NCBI GenBank assembly: GCA_044233745.1
Contig: JBIIJN010000003.1
Span: 1-64,000, forward strand
Length of the DNA stretch: 64,000 nt
Origin: UBA6165 sp044233745
GTDB lineage: Bacteria > Bacteroidota > Bacteroidia > Flavobacteriales_D > Crocinitomicaceae
Direction of reading: 5' to 3'
Both the position numbers and the translations under genes were made by a program. The notes beneath the pieces were generated by a model, which saw only the letters and a program-made list of their open reading frames with translations, ran no database searches and was not told the DNA's origin. Below, piece after piece: positions 44,322 through 53,350 of the stretch (positions within the stretch are counted from its first letter, which is position 1; the number at the start of each line of letters is the position of its first letter).

Positions 44322-45254
44322 ATGAACAAAAGAATTATTATGATATTATTGGCTTTTTTGCCACTATTTGCCAAGTCACAAGATTTTGGTTATTTCGGAA
44401 AAAAGAACTTGCTTGGATTTCATGGTACTTGGTTTTTTAGAGCCATGCCTCAGTTTTTTTATGCTGAGAAAATGTATCGATACAATGAAAATTCAAACAA
44501 TTTAGCCGGTAACGCGCTGCGCAATCATGTTTGGCATGCAGGCTTAAGCTATCGAAGAATTTTGAATAAGTCTCATGCGGTAGGAATTCAAGCAGATTAT
44601 TCAATACGTCATTTGGGCGACCCATTTCACGACAAAACAGACAAAGTGAATTTCCAAGCGGATTGGACAAATATTAATGTCGATTATGCAAATTTGACGG
44701 CTTTTAGCTCTGAATTGGGTAAAGTTGTGCGGATGTCTGACTTGAACATCACACCAACGTCAATATCAGTAATTGATATAAAGGCTATTTGGTCTCGTTC
44801 AAGAACAATCTCTGTTTTTCCCTTGGGATTAACAAGTACTTGGGGCTTGGGCTACCAAATGATTAATGTGAATTTTTCTCGTTCTATTTATGCCAGTGGA
44901 TTTACGTATGACGATGTGGTTGGCGAATTTTCAGCTTCGCGCGAAACATTTCAATTACAAAATGCACCTAATGACATTGTGAATAAATATTGGGGCATCG
45001 GATGGATGTGGGACTTGAGCTTGAACTATGCATTAAACAAAAGTTGGATGCTTTCTTTTGGTTCAGATATTCGCGGAACGTTTTTGGTAAAACAAGCTAA
45101 GTCAAGTTCTGATATGGCGGACCTATTTTTATCAGATCCAAATCAGAATATTACGGTAGAAGGTTTGGTTTACGGTCGGAATATTAATAAAGAAATCCGA
45201 AAGGAATTAATCTTCCAAAACACTTTTAGATTGGGTTTGGTTTTTGCCTTTTAG
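44322..45254 (+). CDS. Predicted outer-membrane beta-barrel protein
   Basis: A 310-residue exported protein with a signal peptide (to about 19, AKSQ). The mature part has alternating aromatic and hydrophobic residues in many short beta-like strands and ends in Phe (GLVFAF), a typical outer-membrane barrel C-terminus. I do not recognise the family. It lies 3 bp after the M48 protease gene and is probably co-transcribed and co-functional with it. Confidence 0.7.
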   Translation: MNKRIIMILLAFLPLFAKSQDFGYFGKKNLLGFHGTWFFRAMPQFFYAEKMYRYNENSNNLAGNALRNHVWHAGLSYRRILNKSHAVGIQADYSIRHLGDPFHDKTDKVNFQADWTNINVDYANLTAFSSELGKVVRMSDLNITPTSISVIDIKAIWSRSRTISVFPLGLTSTWGLGYQMINVNFSRSIYASGFTYDDVVGEFSASRETFQLQNAPNDIVNKYWGIGWMWDLSLNYALNKSWMLSFGSDIRGTFLVKQAKSSSDMADLFLSDPNQNITVEGLVYGRNINKEIRKELIFQNTFRLGLVFAF

Positions 45255-45275
45255 AGATCGAAAAATACTGGTAAA

Positions 45276-45599
45276 TTAAGCTTCAGGAGCCAATCTAAGA
45301 ACTATACCATCGATTTCATTGTGCAAATGAATCTGACAACCTAATCTGGAATTGTCCTTCACGTGAAAGGCTTGATCTAACATATCCAACTCTGCATCAC
45401 TTTGCTCAGGTAGAGCTGTGTTACTTTCTAAATAGCATTGACAGGTTGCGCACATAGCCATTCCTCCGCAGGCGCCTTCAACTGGCAATTCATACGCCTT
45501 GCACAACTCCATAATGTTCATATTCATGTCTGTTGGGCCTTCTAGTTCATGACTGTTTCCTTCTCGATCTATAATTATCACTGTGATTGTGTTTTCCAT
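45276..45599 (-). CDS. 2Fe-2S ferredoxin (adrenodoxin-like)
   Basis: A 107-residue 2Fe-2S ferredoxin. Cluster cysteines are in CGGMAMCATCQCYL (with the first Cys in GACGG) and in RLGCQIH near the C-terminus, the adrenodoxin-type pattern. It would carry electrons for an oxygenase, P450 or iron-sulfur enzyme. The open frame extends to 45725, but ATG 45599 (MENTITVIII) is the natural start. Possible partners in the window are not obvious. Confidence 0.92.
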   Translation of the reverse strand: MENTITVIIIDREGNSHELEGPTDMNMNIMELCKAYELPVEGACGGMAMCATCQCYLESNTALPEQSDAELDMLDQAFHVKDNSRLGCQIHLHNEIDGIVLRLAPEA

Positions 45600-45696
45600 G
45601 TGCTTAAATTCTGGCGCAAATTTCCGAATTTCTAGTGATTGAAAGGTGATAAATACCATAAAAATCTGAGTCTTAAATAATTTATCTAACTCAGCT

Positions 45697-45730
45697 AAAA
45701 AAAAACCATACGCCAAATGACGCATGGTTT
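45697..45730 (-). terminator. Terminator of the gliding-motility-type gene
   Basis: On the minus strand, AAACCATGCGTC pairs with GGCGTATGGTTT around an ATTT loop (two G-T wobbles), followed by a run of nine T. It lies 66 bp after the stop of the minus-strand gene ending at 45796. Confidence 0.65.
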
Positions 45731-45795
45731 TATATATATCCGCTCCTTGCTATCCGAATGAAATCGGGAAACAATTCGCGCTAGGGAAAAACAGA

Positions 45796-48477
45796 TTATC
45801 TGAGCAGGTTTAAATGCCCTTGAAACTCATAAACATTGTCGTCGTAAGGATTTTTAGTTCTAATCTTCCAAACATAAGTTCCTTGGGGAGCAGGCTGCTC
45901 ATTGTAAGTACCATCCCATGCAACTTCAACGTTATTTGATTCCCAAACAATTTCTCCCCAACGGTTGAAAATCAATAAGTTGAATTGGTAAATATCAATG
46001 CCTTGCATAAATACACGCCATCCTTCGTTGAATAAGTCATCGTCTGGAGTGAAGGTATTTGGAGCAAATATCACAACATCACTAATTACAGGTACAAAAG
46101 TGCTAAACGAATCTACACAACCAAAGTCGGTTGTAACGTAAAGTGTTACAAGATATTCGTCAACCTCGCCAAGTGGGAAAGTAGAAATTGGATTTGTTGC
46201 GCTTGAAGTCCCTGGTTCACCCGCTTGAAATGTCCAATTCCATTGAGTTACATCAGCAGAGGAAAGATCTAAGAAATTTGCCGTTGGATTAAACATAACA
46301 GGTTGGCTCGGGTACCAAGAAAAATTTGCTGTAGGGTAGTCGCCAATTTGAATGTAATTCGGGAAAGATTGCGTGTAAACACAACCATTTATCGTAGTCA
46401 CAGTCATTTGAGGCGTAAATTCACCTGCGTAAGTGTAGGTGTGTGTAAAGGGTTGCGTCGGACCAACGTTTACAGAGCTACCATCACCAAACTGAAAGAA
46501 GATATTCGCAATTAAACTAGATTCTGTTGTGTTTTGGAAAGAGATGGTAGTTGGGTTACATCCTCGAGTAGTGTCTGAAATAAAAGAGGGAATAATATCC
46601 TCTGGCCAAGAAACAGTTGTGCAAAGCGTATCTGCTGGTGAACCGCATTGTTCTGTTAACACTACGCAATAGGTCGTTAAATAGCTTGTAGGCGTTGCCA
46701 CAACATTTTGACCTTGTGCCACTTGAGTATTGTCAACGTACCACGTATAAGTGTACGGCGTACTGCCACCAATGCCTTGTGCGGAAAGATTGGCATCAGC
46801 GCCAGGACAAATTTCTTGAGGAATTGAAATTCCAGTAATTTGTAAGGCCGGTGGTTCGCTTAGTGTGAAAGACAACTGCGCTGTACACCCATTGGCATCT
46901 GACACATCAACAGTGTGATTACCTACAAACAAATCGTTTGCAAATTCAGTTGTGGATGAGCTACCACTCCAATTGTAAATGAATGGAGCAGTACCATTTG
47001 TGATACCCACTGTTGCTGTTCCAGTGTTTGAAGCATGGCAAGTTACATCTGTTTGCGCAACAATAGATGGTTGCATTGGGTTATCTACAGTCACGGTTAC
47101 AGTTGTGGTTACCGTACAGTTTTGACTAGAAGTGATTGTACATGTGTAGGTTCCCGCAGTTAAACCAACCGCAGTTTGGGTTGTTTGTTGCAACGGGTCG
47201 TTCCATAAGTAAGTTAAAGTACCAACTTCAGGAACCATTTGGGCGGTTGCAGTACCGTTGGATGAACCAACACAAGATTCGAGCGTAGCCGTTGAACTAG
47301 CCGTTGGTTGGTTGTTGGGCACGTTCATATTGTAAACTCTTGTGCAGCCCAAGTCATCAGTGATGGTAACAGAATGAATACCTGTTACAACGTTCGAGGC
47401 CGTTTGTGTCGTTTGTCCAGATGGTGCCCATGAATAGGTAAACGGAGGATAAGTTCCAGTTACGTTATTGATGGATGCTGATCCCACACCTCCGGCACAA
47501 AAGTCGGTTGTGGTTGCCATGGTTCCGCTGATTTGACTAAAGCTCAGCCAAGTTGTGTCTGATATTGCAAAGCTATTGCCAGCGCCACAACCGCCTGTAA
47601 GCCAATAGCCTACTGTACCACCTGCGGGAGGAGCTGTAACATTCAAAACGCCGCTGTTGTAAGGAAAAGTTTGGCCTAAAGTATTCACCCACTGCACACC
47701 AGGCGTAAATCGATATCCTTCGTTTGTGGTTGTCCACTGTGTCGAGTTTCTACCAGGAATTATAACGGCTTGTGTTCCAGTTGCGTTGTGTAATCCATGT
47801 GTAGCTGTACCTCCAGCCCATTGCAAGCAGTTTGGTTTGTTGGCAATATGGGTCTCAACAACATTCGTGGTTTCATAAACTCTAATTTGAAATGTGCCAT
47901 AAGTAGTTGTACAACTAAACATGGGTATTTGGTTGTAGGATATAACCAAGCGTCTGTTCGGTGCAGTTCCATACACTTGATATCTAATGTATTGACCCAC
48001 GTTTGGACCAACACCAGGGTGCCAATCTTGCCAAGGACCCATAACACAGTTTTTTGGTACATTAGCGGCTGTGCTTGGGATTACCGCTGAGGTAAAAGTA
48101 TTGGGTTGTGGTGTTGAAAATGCCACCCAACCATTACTACCGATAACGAAGTTCGTATATGTAGTTCCGAAAAAACAAAAATTGAATCCGATTGGGAATA
48201 AGGCACTTTGAGAGTCATCGCTCAAGTTTACAGCTGTACCCGCATTGAATGGGTCTGGGGCAAAGGCGATGTTTTCCACCTGATATGAACCTATCGACAT
48301 TCCTCCTCCAGCGCTGGCGCCAATACCCAAACAATCATTGATTTGAGCAGTCTGGGGCGTGCAAATTGTGGCGTCGTTGCCCAGACAAACTGGTATTTGC
48401 TGCGCCACTGAATAGGAGTAACCAAAGAAAGAAATGATCAGAATAGATATAATGCGAAAAAAGTCTGTGTGTTTCAT
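45796..48477 (-). CDS. Large secreted protein with SprB-like/PKD repeats and type B T9SS domain
   Basis: An 893-residue secreted protein. After a signal peptide (to about 25) come a globular N-terminal domain (about 50-265), SprB-like repeats with GxxPFxYxWS and DxxGCT patterns, a PKD-type domain (FQFGDGSSVNVG, about 660-710) and a C-terminal gliding-motility-type domain (about 800-893, with NTFTPDDDLFNEGW and FNRWGEIVWES). This C-terminus is the type B T9SS signal. Such proteins act as adhesins or surface filaments in gliding Bacteroidota. Confidence 0.88.
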   Translation of the reverse strand: MKHTDFFRIISILIISFFGYSYSVAQQIPVCLGNDATICTPQTAQINDCLGIGASAGGGMSIGSYQVENIAFAPDPFNAGTAVNLSDDSQSALFPIGFNFCFFGTTYTNFVIGSNGWVAFSTPQPNTFTSAVIPSTAANVPKNCVMGPWQDWHPGVGPNVGQYIRYQVYGTAPNRRLVISYNQIPMFSCTTTYGTFQIRVYETTNVVETHIANKPNCLQWAGGTATHGLHNATGTQAVIIPGRNSTQWTTTNEGYRFTPGVQWVNTLGQTFPYNSGVLNVTAPPAGGTVGYWLTGGCGAGNSFAISDTTWLSFSQISGTMATTTDFCAGGVGSASINNVTGTYPPFTYSWAPSGQTTQTASNVVTGIHSVTITDDLGCTRVYNMNVPNNQPTASSTATLESCVGSSNGTATAQMVPEVGTLTYLWNDPLQQTTQTAVGLTAGTYTCTITSSQNCTVTTTVTVTVDNPMQPSIVAQTDVTCHASNTGTATVGITNGTAPFIYNWSGSSSTTEFANDLFVGNHTVDVSDANGCTAQLSFTLSEPPALQITGISIPQEICPGADANLSAQGIGGSTPYTYTWYVDNTQVAQGQNVVATPTSYLTTYCVVLTEQCGSPADTLCTTVSWPEDIIPSFISDTTRGCNPTTISFQNTTESSLIANIFFQFGDGSSVNVGPTQPFTHTYTYAGEFTPQMTVTTINGCVYTQSFPNYIQIGDYPTANFSWYPSQPVMFNPTANFLDLSSADVTQWNWTFQAGEPGTSSATNPISTFPLGEVDEYLVTLYVTTDFGCVDSFSTFVPVISDVVIFAPNTFTPDDDLFNEGWRVFMQGIDIYQFNLLIFNRWGEIVWESNNVEVAWDGTYNEQPAPQGTYVWKIRTKNPYDDNVYEFQGHLNLLR

Positions 48478-48482
48478 AACTG

Positions 48483-48490
48483 CAAATTTA
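48483..48490 (-). promoter_or_regulatory. Predicted -7 box for the type B T9SS protein gene
   Basis: The minus strand reads TAAATTTG, a full TAnnTTTG match, a few bases before the start at 48477; TTTTG lies about 23 bp upstream of it on that strand, slightly beyond the usual 19-21 bp. Confidence 0.35.
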
Positions 48491-48606
48491 CTTCAAAATT
48501 TTGATAGTGTTATCAAAACGTAAAATGACTCAATTCGTTGCTTTATTTTTTTTTTGGCAACCAAGAACAACTTCGCTCGTTAGTGTTGCATAATGAAATC
48601 GTATTT

Positions 48607-49476
48607 ATGAAGATTAAGAGTACTATTTTTTTAGTTGCAAGTATCTATCTTGTTCAAGCTCAGGAGGAAACGTCTTTTGAGCCGGTGGATGAAACATTTA
48701 ATACCACACGGGTTATCAATGGACACTCTAACGAAACTTTAGAAAAAGGTGTTTTAGAATTCCGAGTTGAACACAAATTTGGAGATGTAGCAGGAACAAA
48801 CGGTGGTGTTTCAACCTTTTTTGGTTTAGACAATTCGGCGGATATTAGAATTGCTTTTGAGTATGGAATTTCAGATAGATTGATGATAGGTTTGGGCAGA
48901 AGCAAAGGATATGGGCCCTACAGAGGACTATTGGATGGCTTTGTGAAATATCAGGTTTTACGTCAAACGGAAGATAATAAAGTGCCTTTATCGATGAGTG
49001 TTTTGGCTTCATCAACATTGGTTTATACTAAGGCTTTGAGCGATCCAACTTTGGTAGCCAATTATCCTGAATTTGCCCATAGAATGGCCTATGCTTCTCA
49101 ATTCATAGTAACTAGAAAGTTTGGAGAAATAGGAAGCTTGGCACTCATGCCAACTTATACGCATAGAAATTATGTTGCTTTTTCTGATCAAAATGGTTTG
49201 TTTTCAATGGGTGTAGGTGGTCGAATAGGTTTTTTGAAGAAGTTTGCCATCATTGCTGAGTATTACCACAATTTCAATCAACAAGATTTGCGACAGGAAT
49301 TCAACAATAGTCTTGCTTTTGCATTTGAATGGGTCACTTTTGGCCACGTTTTTAGTATTTATGCTGCCAATGCAGGCGGATTTGGAGAGCAGCAATTTAT
49401 ACCCTACACCGCAGGCAAATGGCTTGAAGGGCAATACAGAATCGGATTTGCCATAACCAGAAAATTTGAATTATAA
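48607..49476 (+). CDS. DUF5777 beta-barrel family protein
   Basis: A 289-residue exported protein of the DUF5777 family, which is predicted to form an outer-membrane barrel. Signal peptide to about 19 (LVQAQ). The RVEHKFGDVAG, IRIAFEYGISDRLMIGLGRSKG and YRIGFAITRKFEL (C-terminal) patterns are typical. It is followed directly by a cytochrome-type lipoprotein and a reeler-like protein, so the three probably form an operon. DUF5777 genes are often found near cytochrome and YceI-type genes; function is unknown. Confidence 0.84.
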   Translation: MKIKSTIFLVASIYLVQAQEETSFEPVDETFNTTRVINGHSNETLEKGVLEFRVEHKFGDVAGTNGGVSTFFGLDNSADIRIAFEYGISDRLMIGLGRSKGYGPYRGLLDGFVKYQVLRQTEDNKVPLSMSVLASSTLVYTKALSDPTLVANYPEFAHRMAYASQFIVTRKFGEIGSLALMPTYTHRNYVAFSDQNGLFSMGVGGRIGFLKKFAIIAEYYHNFNQQDLRQEFNNSLAFAFEWVTFGHVFSIYAANAGGFGEQQFIPYTAGKWLEGQYRIGFAITRKFEL

Positions 49477-49477
49477 T

Positions 49478-49825
49478 ATGAATAACACATTGTCTTACAC
49501 CGTTTTATGTTTTTTCATGTTTTTGATTTCTTGTAAAAAAGACAAAACATCGGAAATACAATGCACTGGAACAGTTAGTTTTTCTAATGACGTTCAACCA
49601 ATTATTATGAATTCCTGTGCCGTTTCTGGTTGTCATGCTGGAGCCAACCCAGCAAACAACATGAATTTTACAAGTTACGAAAATATATATTTGCACCGGA
49701 TTTTGATTGGTAGGAGCATAAGACACGAGTCAGGGGTGGACCCTATGCCTGTTGGTCCACAATTGAATGCAGATCAAATTTCAAAAATAAGTTGTTGGAT
49801 TGAGCAAGGTGCTCCCAATAATTGA
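49478..49825 (+). CDS. Lipoprotein with CX4CH heme-type motif (cytochrome c-like)
   Basis: A 115-residue lipoprotein: signal with lipobox FLISC. The motif CAVSGCHAG has the form C-x4-C-H, a variant of the c-type heme-binding CXXCH; conserved PMPVGPQLN and a WI-QGAP stretch near the end match a small cytochrome-like family of Bacteroidota and Planctomycetes. The variant may bind heme covalently, but this is not proven by sequence. It lies 1 bp after the DUF5777 gene, and its stop is 23 bp before the ATG of the next gene. Confidence 0.76.
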   Translation: MNNTLSYTVLCFFMFLISCKKDKTSEIQCTGTVSFSNDVQPIIMNSCAVSGCHAGANPANNMNFTSYENIYLHRILIGRSIRHESGVDPMPVGPQLNADQISKISCWIEQGAPNN

Positions 49826-49848
49826 CTTTAAACAAATACAAAACAACT

Positions 49849-50736
49849 ATGAAGAAAACAAAACAAATCTTGACTTTAGCGCTTCCTTTGGTAGCAGGTA
49901 TTATGGTATCTATGAATGTTGAGCAACAGGGTGTTTACCAATCTTTTAATACTCAAACGTTTCACCAGTTAAATTCTGGAGGAGCATCAGCGGGCAACAC
50001 TGGCGCTCCTGGCGAAAACAACTGTACGGCTTGCCATGCCGGATCTACTGCCAGCGGTGCGGGTTTCAATGTTTTAGAATGGGCCGATGGTATAAATTTC
50101 TATACACCAGGAGAAACCTATACGATTCAGCTATCTATGATGGATGCTTCAAATAAAAATGGTTTCCAGTTGGTTGCTTTGAAAGCTTCGGATAATACTC
50201 AGGCTGGATCTATTGTTGTAACGGATGATTTAAGAACGCAACTCCTTAATGGAGCCGGAGGCAAACAGTATTTGGGTCACAGAGCAGCTGGAAATACTTT
50301 AACTCAATGGTCTTTTGATTGGACAGCACCCGCCACCAATGTGGGAAATGTTGTGTTTTATGTAGCAACCAACAAAACTAATAGTAACGGGCAGACCTCT
50401 GGCGATTTGATTCGTTTGTCACAGCACACTTTTGCAGCGCCACAATCAGGAGTTTCATTAACTGCCTATGAACAAATTCAGGCCTCATTGAATATTTATT
50501 TGAATCAGTCTGAGGGTAAAATTGCGATTAACTTCACAACAGATGAATCTGAACCTTTGCATGTAAATGTGATGAATGCGCAAGGTCAGAGTGTAATTTC
50601 TCATTCTTTGGGTATGTCGTACCCGGGAGAGAACAGTAAAGAAGTGCGATTGACTCAATCATTGAGCTCGGGTATTTATTTTGTGAATTTCTTTGTTGGC
50701 AATAAAGCATATAGCGAGAAGCTACTTATTGACTAA
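49849..50736 (+). CDS. Reeler-like (choice-of-anchor V) secreted protein with CXXCH motif and T9SS tail
   Basis: A 295-residue secreted protein with a signal peptide, a CTACH heme-type motif (about residue 60), a reelin-like beta-sandwich (about 75-200) and a C-terminal type A T9SS-like sorting domain (from about 220). The CXXCH suggests a c-type heme on the N-terminal side; such proteins form the choice-of-anchor V family. The frame is open 27 nt further upstream but ATG 49849 (MKKTKQILTL) gives a normal signal peptide. It is last in a three-gene unit with the CX4CH lipoprotein and DUF5777 barrel. Confidence 0.8.
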   Translation: MKKTKQILTLALPLVAGIMVSMNVEQQGVYQSFNTQTFHQLNSGGASAGNTGAPGENNCTACHAGSTASGAGFNVLEWADGINFYTPGETYTIQLSMMDASNKNGFQLVALKASDNTQAGSIVVTDDLRTQLLNGAGGKQYLGHRAAGNTLTQWSFDWTAPATNVGNVVFYVATNKTNSNGQTSGDLIRLSQHTFAAPQSGVSLTAYEQIQASLNIYLNQSEGKIAINFTTDESEPLHVNVMNAQGQSVISHSLGMSYPGENSKEVRLTQSLSSGIYFVNFFVGNKAYSEKLLID

Positions 50737-50754
50737 TGATATCGAAAAAATTTG

Positions 50755-50789
50755 AAATGGCTTTTCATTAATGGGAAGCCATTTTTTTT
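50755..50789 (+). terminator. Terminator after the reeler-like gene
   Basis: AAATGGCTT and AAGCCATTT form a 9-bp stem followed by eight T, right after the stop at 50736. Confidence 0.85.
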
Positions 50790-51045
50790 GTGCATTTGTG
50801 TAATTTTTTGGCCTTTCATCGGATGCATATTAAAAAAAAAGAATTTCTAAGTTTCTTTTCTTAGCCGCTGTCTAAGATTTAGGATAAAATTTCACTTTGA
50901 ATTCTCTGTCTAATTTTATTTTTGATTTGTTTTATTTCATTCATTCTCAAAATATTAGCGAATTCAATTATATGATACATTAAATTGATGGCATTTTTTT
51001 TTAGGAATTTCTTGCCAGCGTTTAAAGTATTAGTACTTTTGCGGC
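50790..51045. other. AT-rich gene-free stretch before tRNA-Ser
   Basis: No gene is supported. It is AT-rich, and its right end carries the tRNA promoter; nothing else of note was seen. Confidence 0.5.
51034..51041 (+). promoter_or_regulatory. Promoter -7 box for tRNA-Ser
   Basis: TACTTTTG fits TAnnTTTG, with CTTG (one mismatch to TTTG) exactly 19 bp upstream at 51011-51014. The expected start coincides with or is very close to the mature 5' end of the tRNA at 51046. Confidence 0.55.
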
Positions 51046-51130
51046 GGAGAAATGGCAGAGCGGTCGAATGCGGCGGTCTTGAAAACCGTTGTACCGTGAG
51101 GTACCGGGGGTTCGAATCCCTCTTTCTCCG
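51046..51130 (+). tRNA. tRNA-Ser (anticodon UGA)
   Basis: An 85-nt tRNA. The acceptor stem GGAGAAA pairs with TTTCTCC, with discriminator G. The anticodon loop CTTGAAA gives UGA (51080-51082) on a 5-bp stem, there is a long variable arm as in serine tRNAs, and the T arm is GGGGG-TTCGAAT-CCCTC. The CCA end is not encoded. A hairpin terminator follows 5 nt later. Confidence 0.97.
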
Positions 51131-51134
51131 CAAG

Positions 51135-51168
51135 AAAAATCTCTCGAGTTTACTCGGGAGATTTTTTT
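51135..51168 (+). terminator. Terminator of tRNA-Ser
   Basis: AAAAATCTC and GAGATTTTT form the lower stem, with CGAG-TTTA-CTCG as the top, followed by a run of T. It starts 5 nt after the tRNA. Confidence 0.8.
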
Positions 51169-51180
51169 GTTTTAAGCGTC

Positions 51181-51352
51181 GAAAACTATCAGTTTTCGTA
51201 AGAGAAAAAACAAAAAAATCTCAGCTTGCGACTAAGCAAGCATGGAGATTTAACTTGCAAGGCTCCCCCATTGGGATCACGTTCGTAATCCCTCAACTCT
51301 TCAAAATGAAAACAAAAAAATCTCCGCTTGCGACTAAGCAAGCTAGGAGATT
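51181..51352. repeat. Hairpin cluster with a duplicated about 42-bp unit downstream of tRNA-Ser
   Basis: GAAAACT-ATC-AGTTTTC (51181-51197) is one hairpin. Two near-identical units follow (51210-51251 and 51312-51352), each starting ACAAAAAAATCTC and holding GCTTGC-GACTAA-GCAAGC within a longer stem closed by AATCTC and GAGATT. Read on the minus strand each has a terminator form with a T-run, but no minus-strand gene is nearby. Confidence 0.75.
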
Positions 51353-51505
51353 GACGTGTTCAACGGCTTATAATGTGTCATGCTCGTGATTCACAAAACC
51401 ATTTACCAACAGAATCCCAATCTATTACTTTCATCTTCAAACATCCTCTTTGCCAATTAATTTTCTATTTTCGTGCAACCAACTTAAAACATAAAATCAA
51501 CCCAG
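51353..51505. other. Gene-free stretch before the broken kinase gene
   Basis: No gene. TATTTTCG at 51466-51473 is one mismatch from the TAnnTTTG box and may be the promoter of the kinase pseudogene at 51506. Confidence 0.35.
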
Positions 51506-53283
51506 ATGAGACAGTTTTTTCTTTTATTCATTTTGCTGCTATTTTTTGGTTAGGCTCACGCTGAGTTCAAGCCGCCTTCCGACAAAAAATGGATGCCTTG
51601 CTCAAAAAAGCGCAAGAAATCAAAGTGCTTAAACCGGATAGTGCACTGATTTACGCGCAAGAAGTGGTGGCTTGGGCCAAGAAGAAAAACGAAGTACATA
51701 CACTCATTCAAAGCACTTTGGTGGTGGCAGACATCTATTATTACAAAAACGAGCGCGAAAAAGGTTTCGAAAATCTCACAATTGCGCTTGATTTGTGCGA
51801 CAAACACAAAATGGATTTTGAAAAAATTGAGATTTATTATTCCATGGGTTTGCATTATTCTAGAAATGCCAAACGACCTGATGGCTCAGTAGATGATTCG
51901 AAAATTTATAAAGCCTTAGAATACCACAAAAAAGCCATTAATCTTGCCAAAAAATTTGATGATGGTTTTCTTCTTTCAAAAGGCTATAATTTATCTGGTG
52001 TGTGTTATTCTAGTCTGGGGCAAAACGATAAAGCCTTGACCAATTATGAGATTTCTGAGAAATATTCCAGAGCATCCAATGACTCTGTAGGCTTGGGATA
52101 TACTTTGGATTATGCTGGTACTTTATTATCTGAATTGGGTCAACTAGACCGCGCTGAAAGCATGCTTTTAGAAGCATTGGAAATTCGTAAAATGCTCAAA
52201 GACACTTTCGCTTATGCCATTAATCTCAACAATGTAGGCGAGTTTTATTCCAGAAATGGAAATCCAGAATTGGGAATCTCATATTTGGAACAATCTTTTG
52301 ATATTTCATATATGATTGGTTTTCAGGATTTAGCTCAACACACGGCAGGTCTTCTGTCGGATTTGTATCAAAAACAAAATCGCTTTGATTTGGCTTTGGA
52401 TTTGAAGAATCGCGAAATGGCTTTGAAAGACTCGCTCTATAATGTGAATCGAACGCTTATTCAAGAAGAAATGGATGTGCGCTACGAATCAGAATTGCGC
52501 GAACGCGAGTTGGTTGAACAAGAATTGAAAATCACCTAGCGCAACAATCAACTTTATATTTCTTTTGCACTTTTGGCATTGGCGCTCATTACATTTTTCG
52601 GAATTTATCGTCGCCAAAGGTTAAAACAAGAATTGCTGAGTAAGGAAATGATACTCAAAGAAAAGCAGGCTCAACAAGAAATGCAGGAAAAAATTCAATC
52701 TGAACGCTTGCGACTTTCTCGCGATTTGCACGATAGTTTGGGCGCCGAATTAACCCTCATATCATCAACTGCTGATAGCGAGGCCTATGTGCGCCAAGAC
52801 GAAAGTAAAAAAGGCTACGAACAAATTGGCGAAATCAGTAGGAATGCCTCCAATATTTTGCGCGATACCATTTGGGCCATCCGCAAAGATACTTTAGATG
52901 TTGAAGAATTTGTTGGCAAATTGATGCAGTTTATCCATAGAAGACAAGGCACTTTAAATATTCAATTCGACAATCAAATCAAGGAAGAAGTTGAATTAAC
53001 ACCGAGTCAAAGTTTGAATTTGTTCCGGGTTCGCCAAGAATGTATTCACAACACCATCAAACATGCAAAAGCTCAAGTGATGAAAATTGAAATGCGCACC
53101 AACAATGGGCAAATTGAGATTGATTTGACCGATGATGGTGTGGGAATGGGAACGAAATATTCGGATGGATATGGTTTGAACAATATGCGTGAACGGATTG
53201 CCGAAATAGGGGACACTATAGTTTTTGAATCCGAACCTGGCCACGGGACACGCGTTTCGGTTACAGTTCCAAGAGAAATATAA
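51506..53283 (+). pseudogene. TPR-containing sensor histidine kinase, broken by two TAG stops and a frameshift
   Basis: This was a membrane sensor kinase of the TPR plus HisKA_3 type. ATG 51506 opens a signal peptide (MRQFFLLFILLLFFG) that is cut by TAG at 51551. One base seems lost in the A-run at 51584-51589: seven A would read SDKK into MDALLKK. The TPR region (51589-52539) then ends in TAG at 52537 right after KIT. The same frame continues without a gap into RNNQLYISFALLALALITFF (transmembrane) and the kinase domain with LRLSRDLHDSLGAEL (phospho-His) and DLTDDGVGMG (ATPase). Both TAG stops would be CAG (Gln) in an intact gene. The partner regulator downstream is intact. Confidence 0.85.
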
Positions 53284-53350
53284 GATGAATTGCGTATTGC
53301 CAGCTTCAGCGTGATGGCATACTTTTGTAAATAATTAAAAACCGTGACTT

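Noticed and set aside
50879..51133. Minus-strand open frame across tRNA-Ser
   Set aside because: It is antisense to a well-formed tRNA and lacks recognisable features.
51506..53283. Amber-codon recoding (TAG as glutamine or pyrrolysine) to explain the broken kinase
   Set aside because: TAG ends several other genes in the window normally, and a frameshift is also present, so gene decay or sequencing error is simpler.
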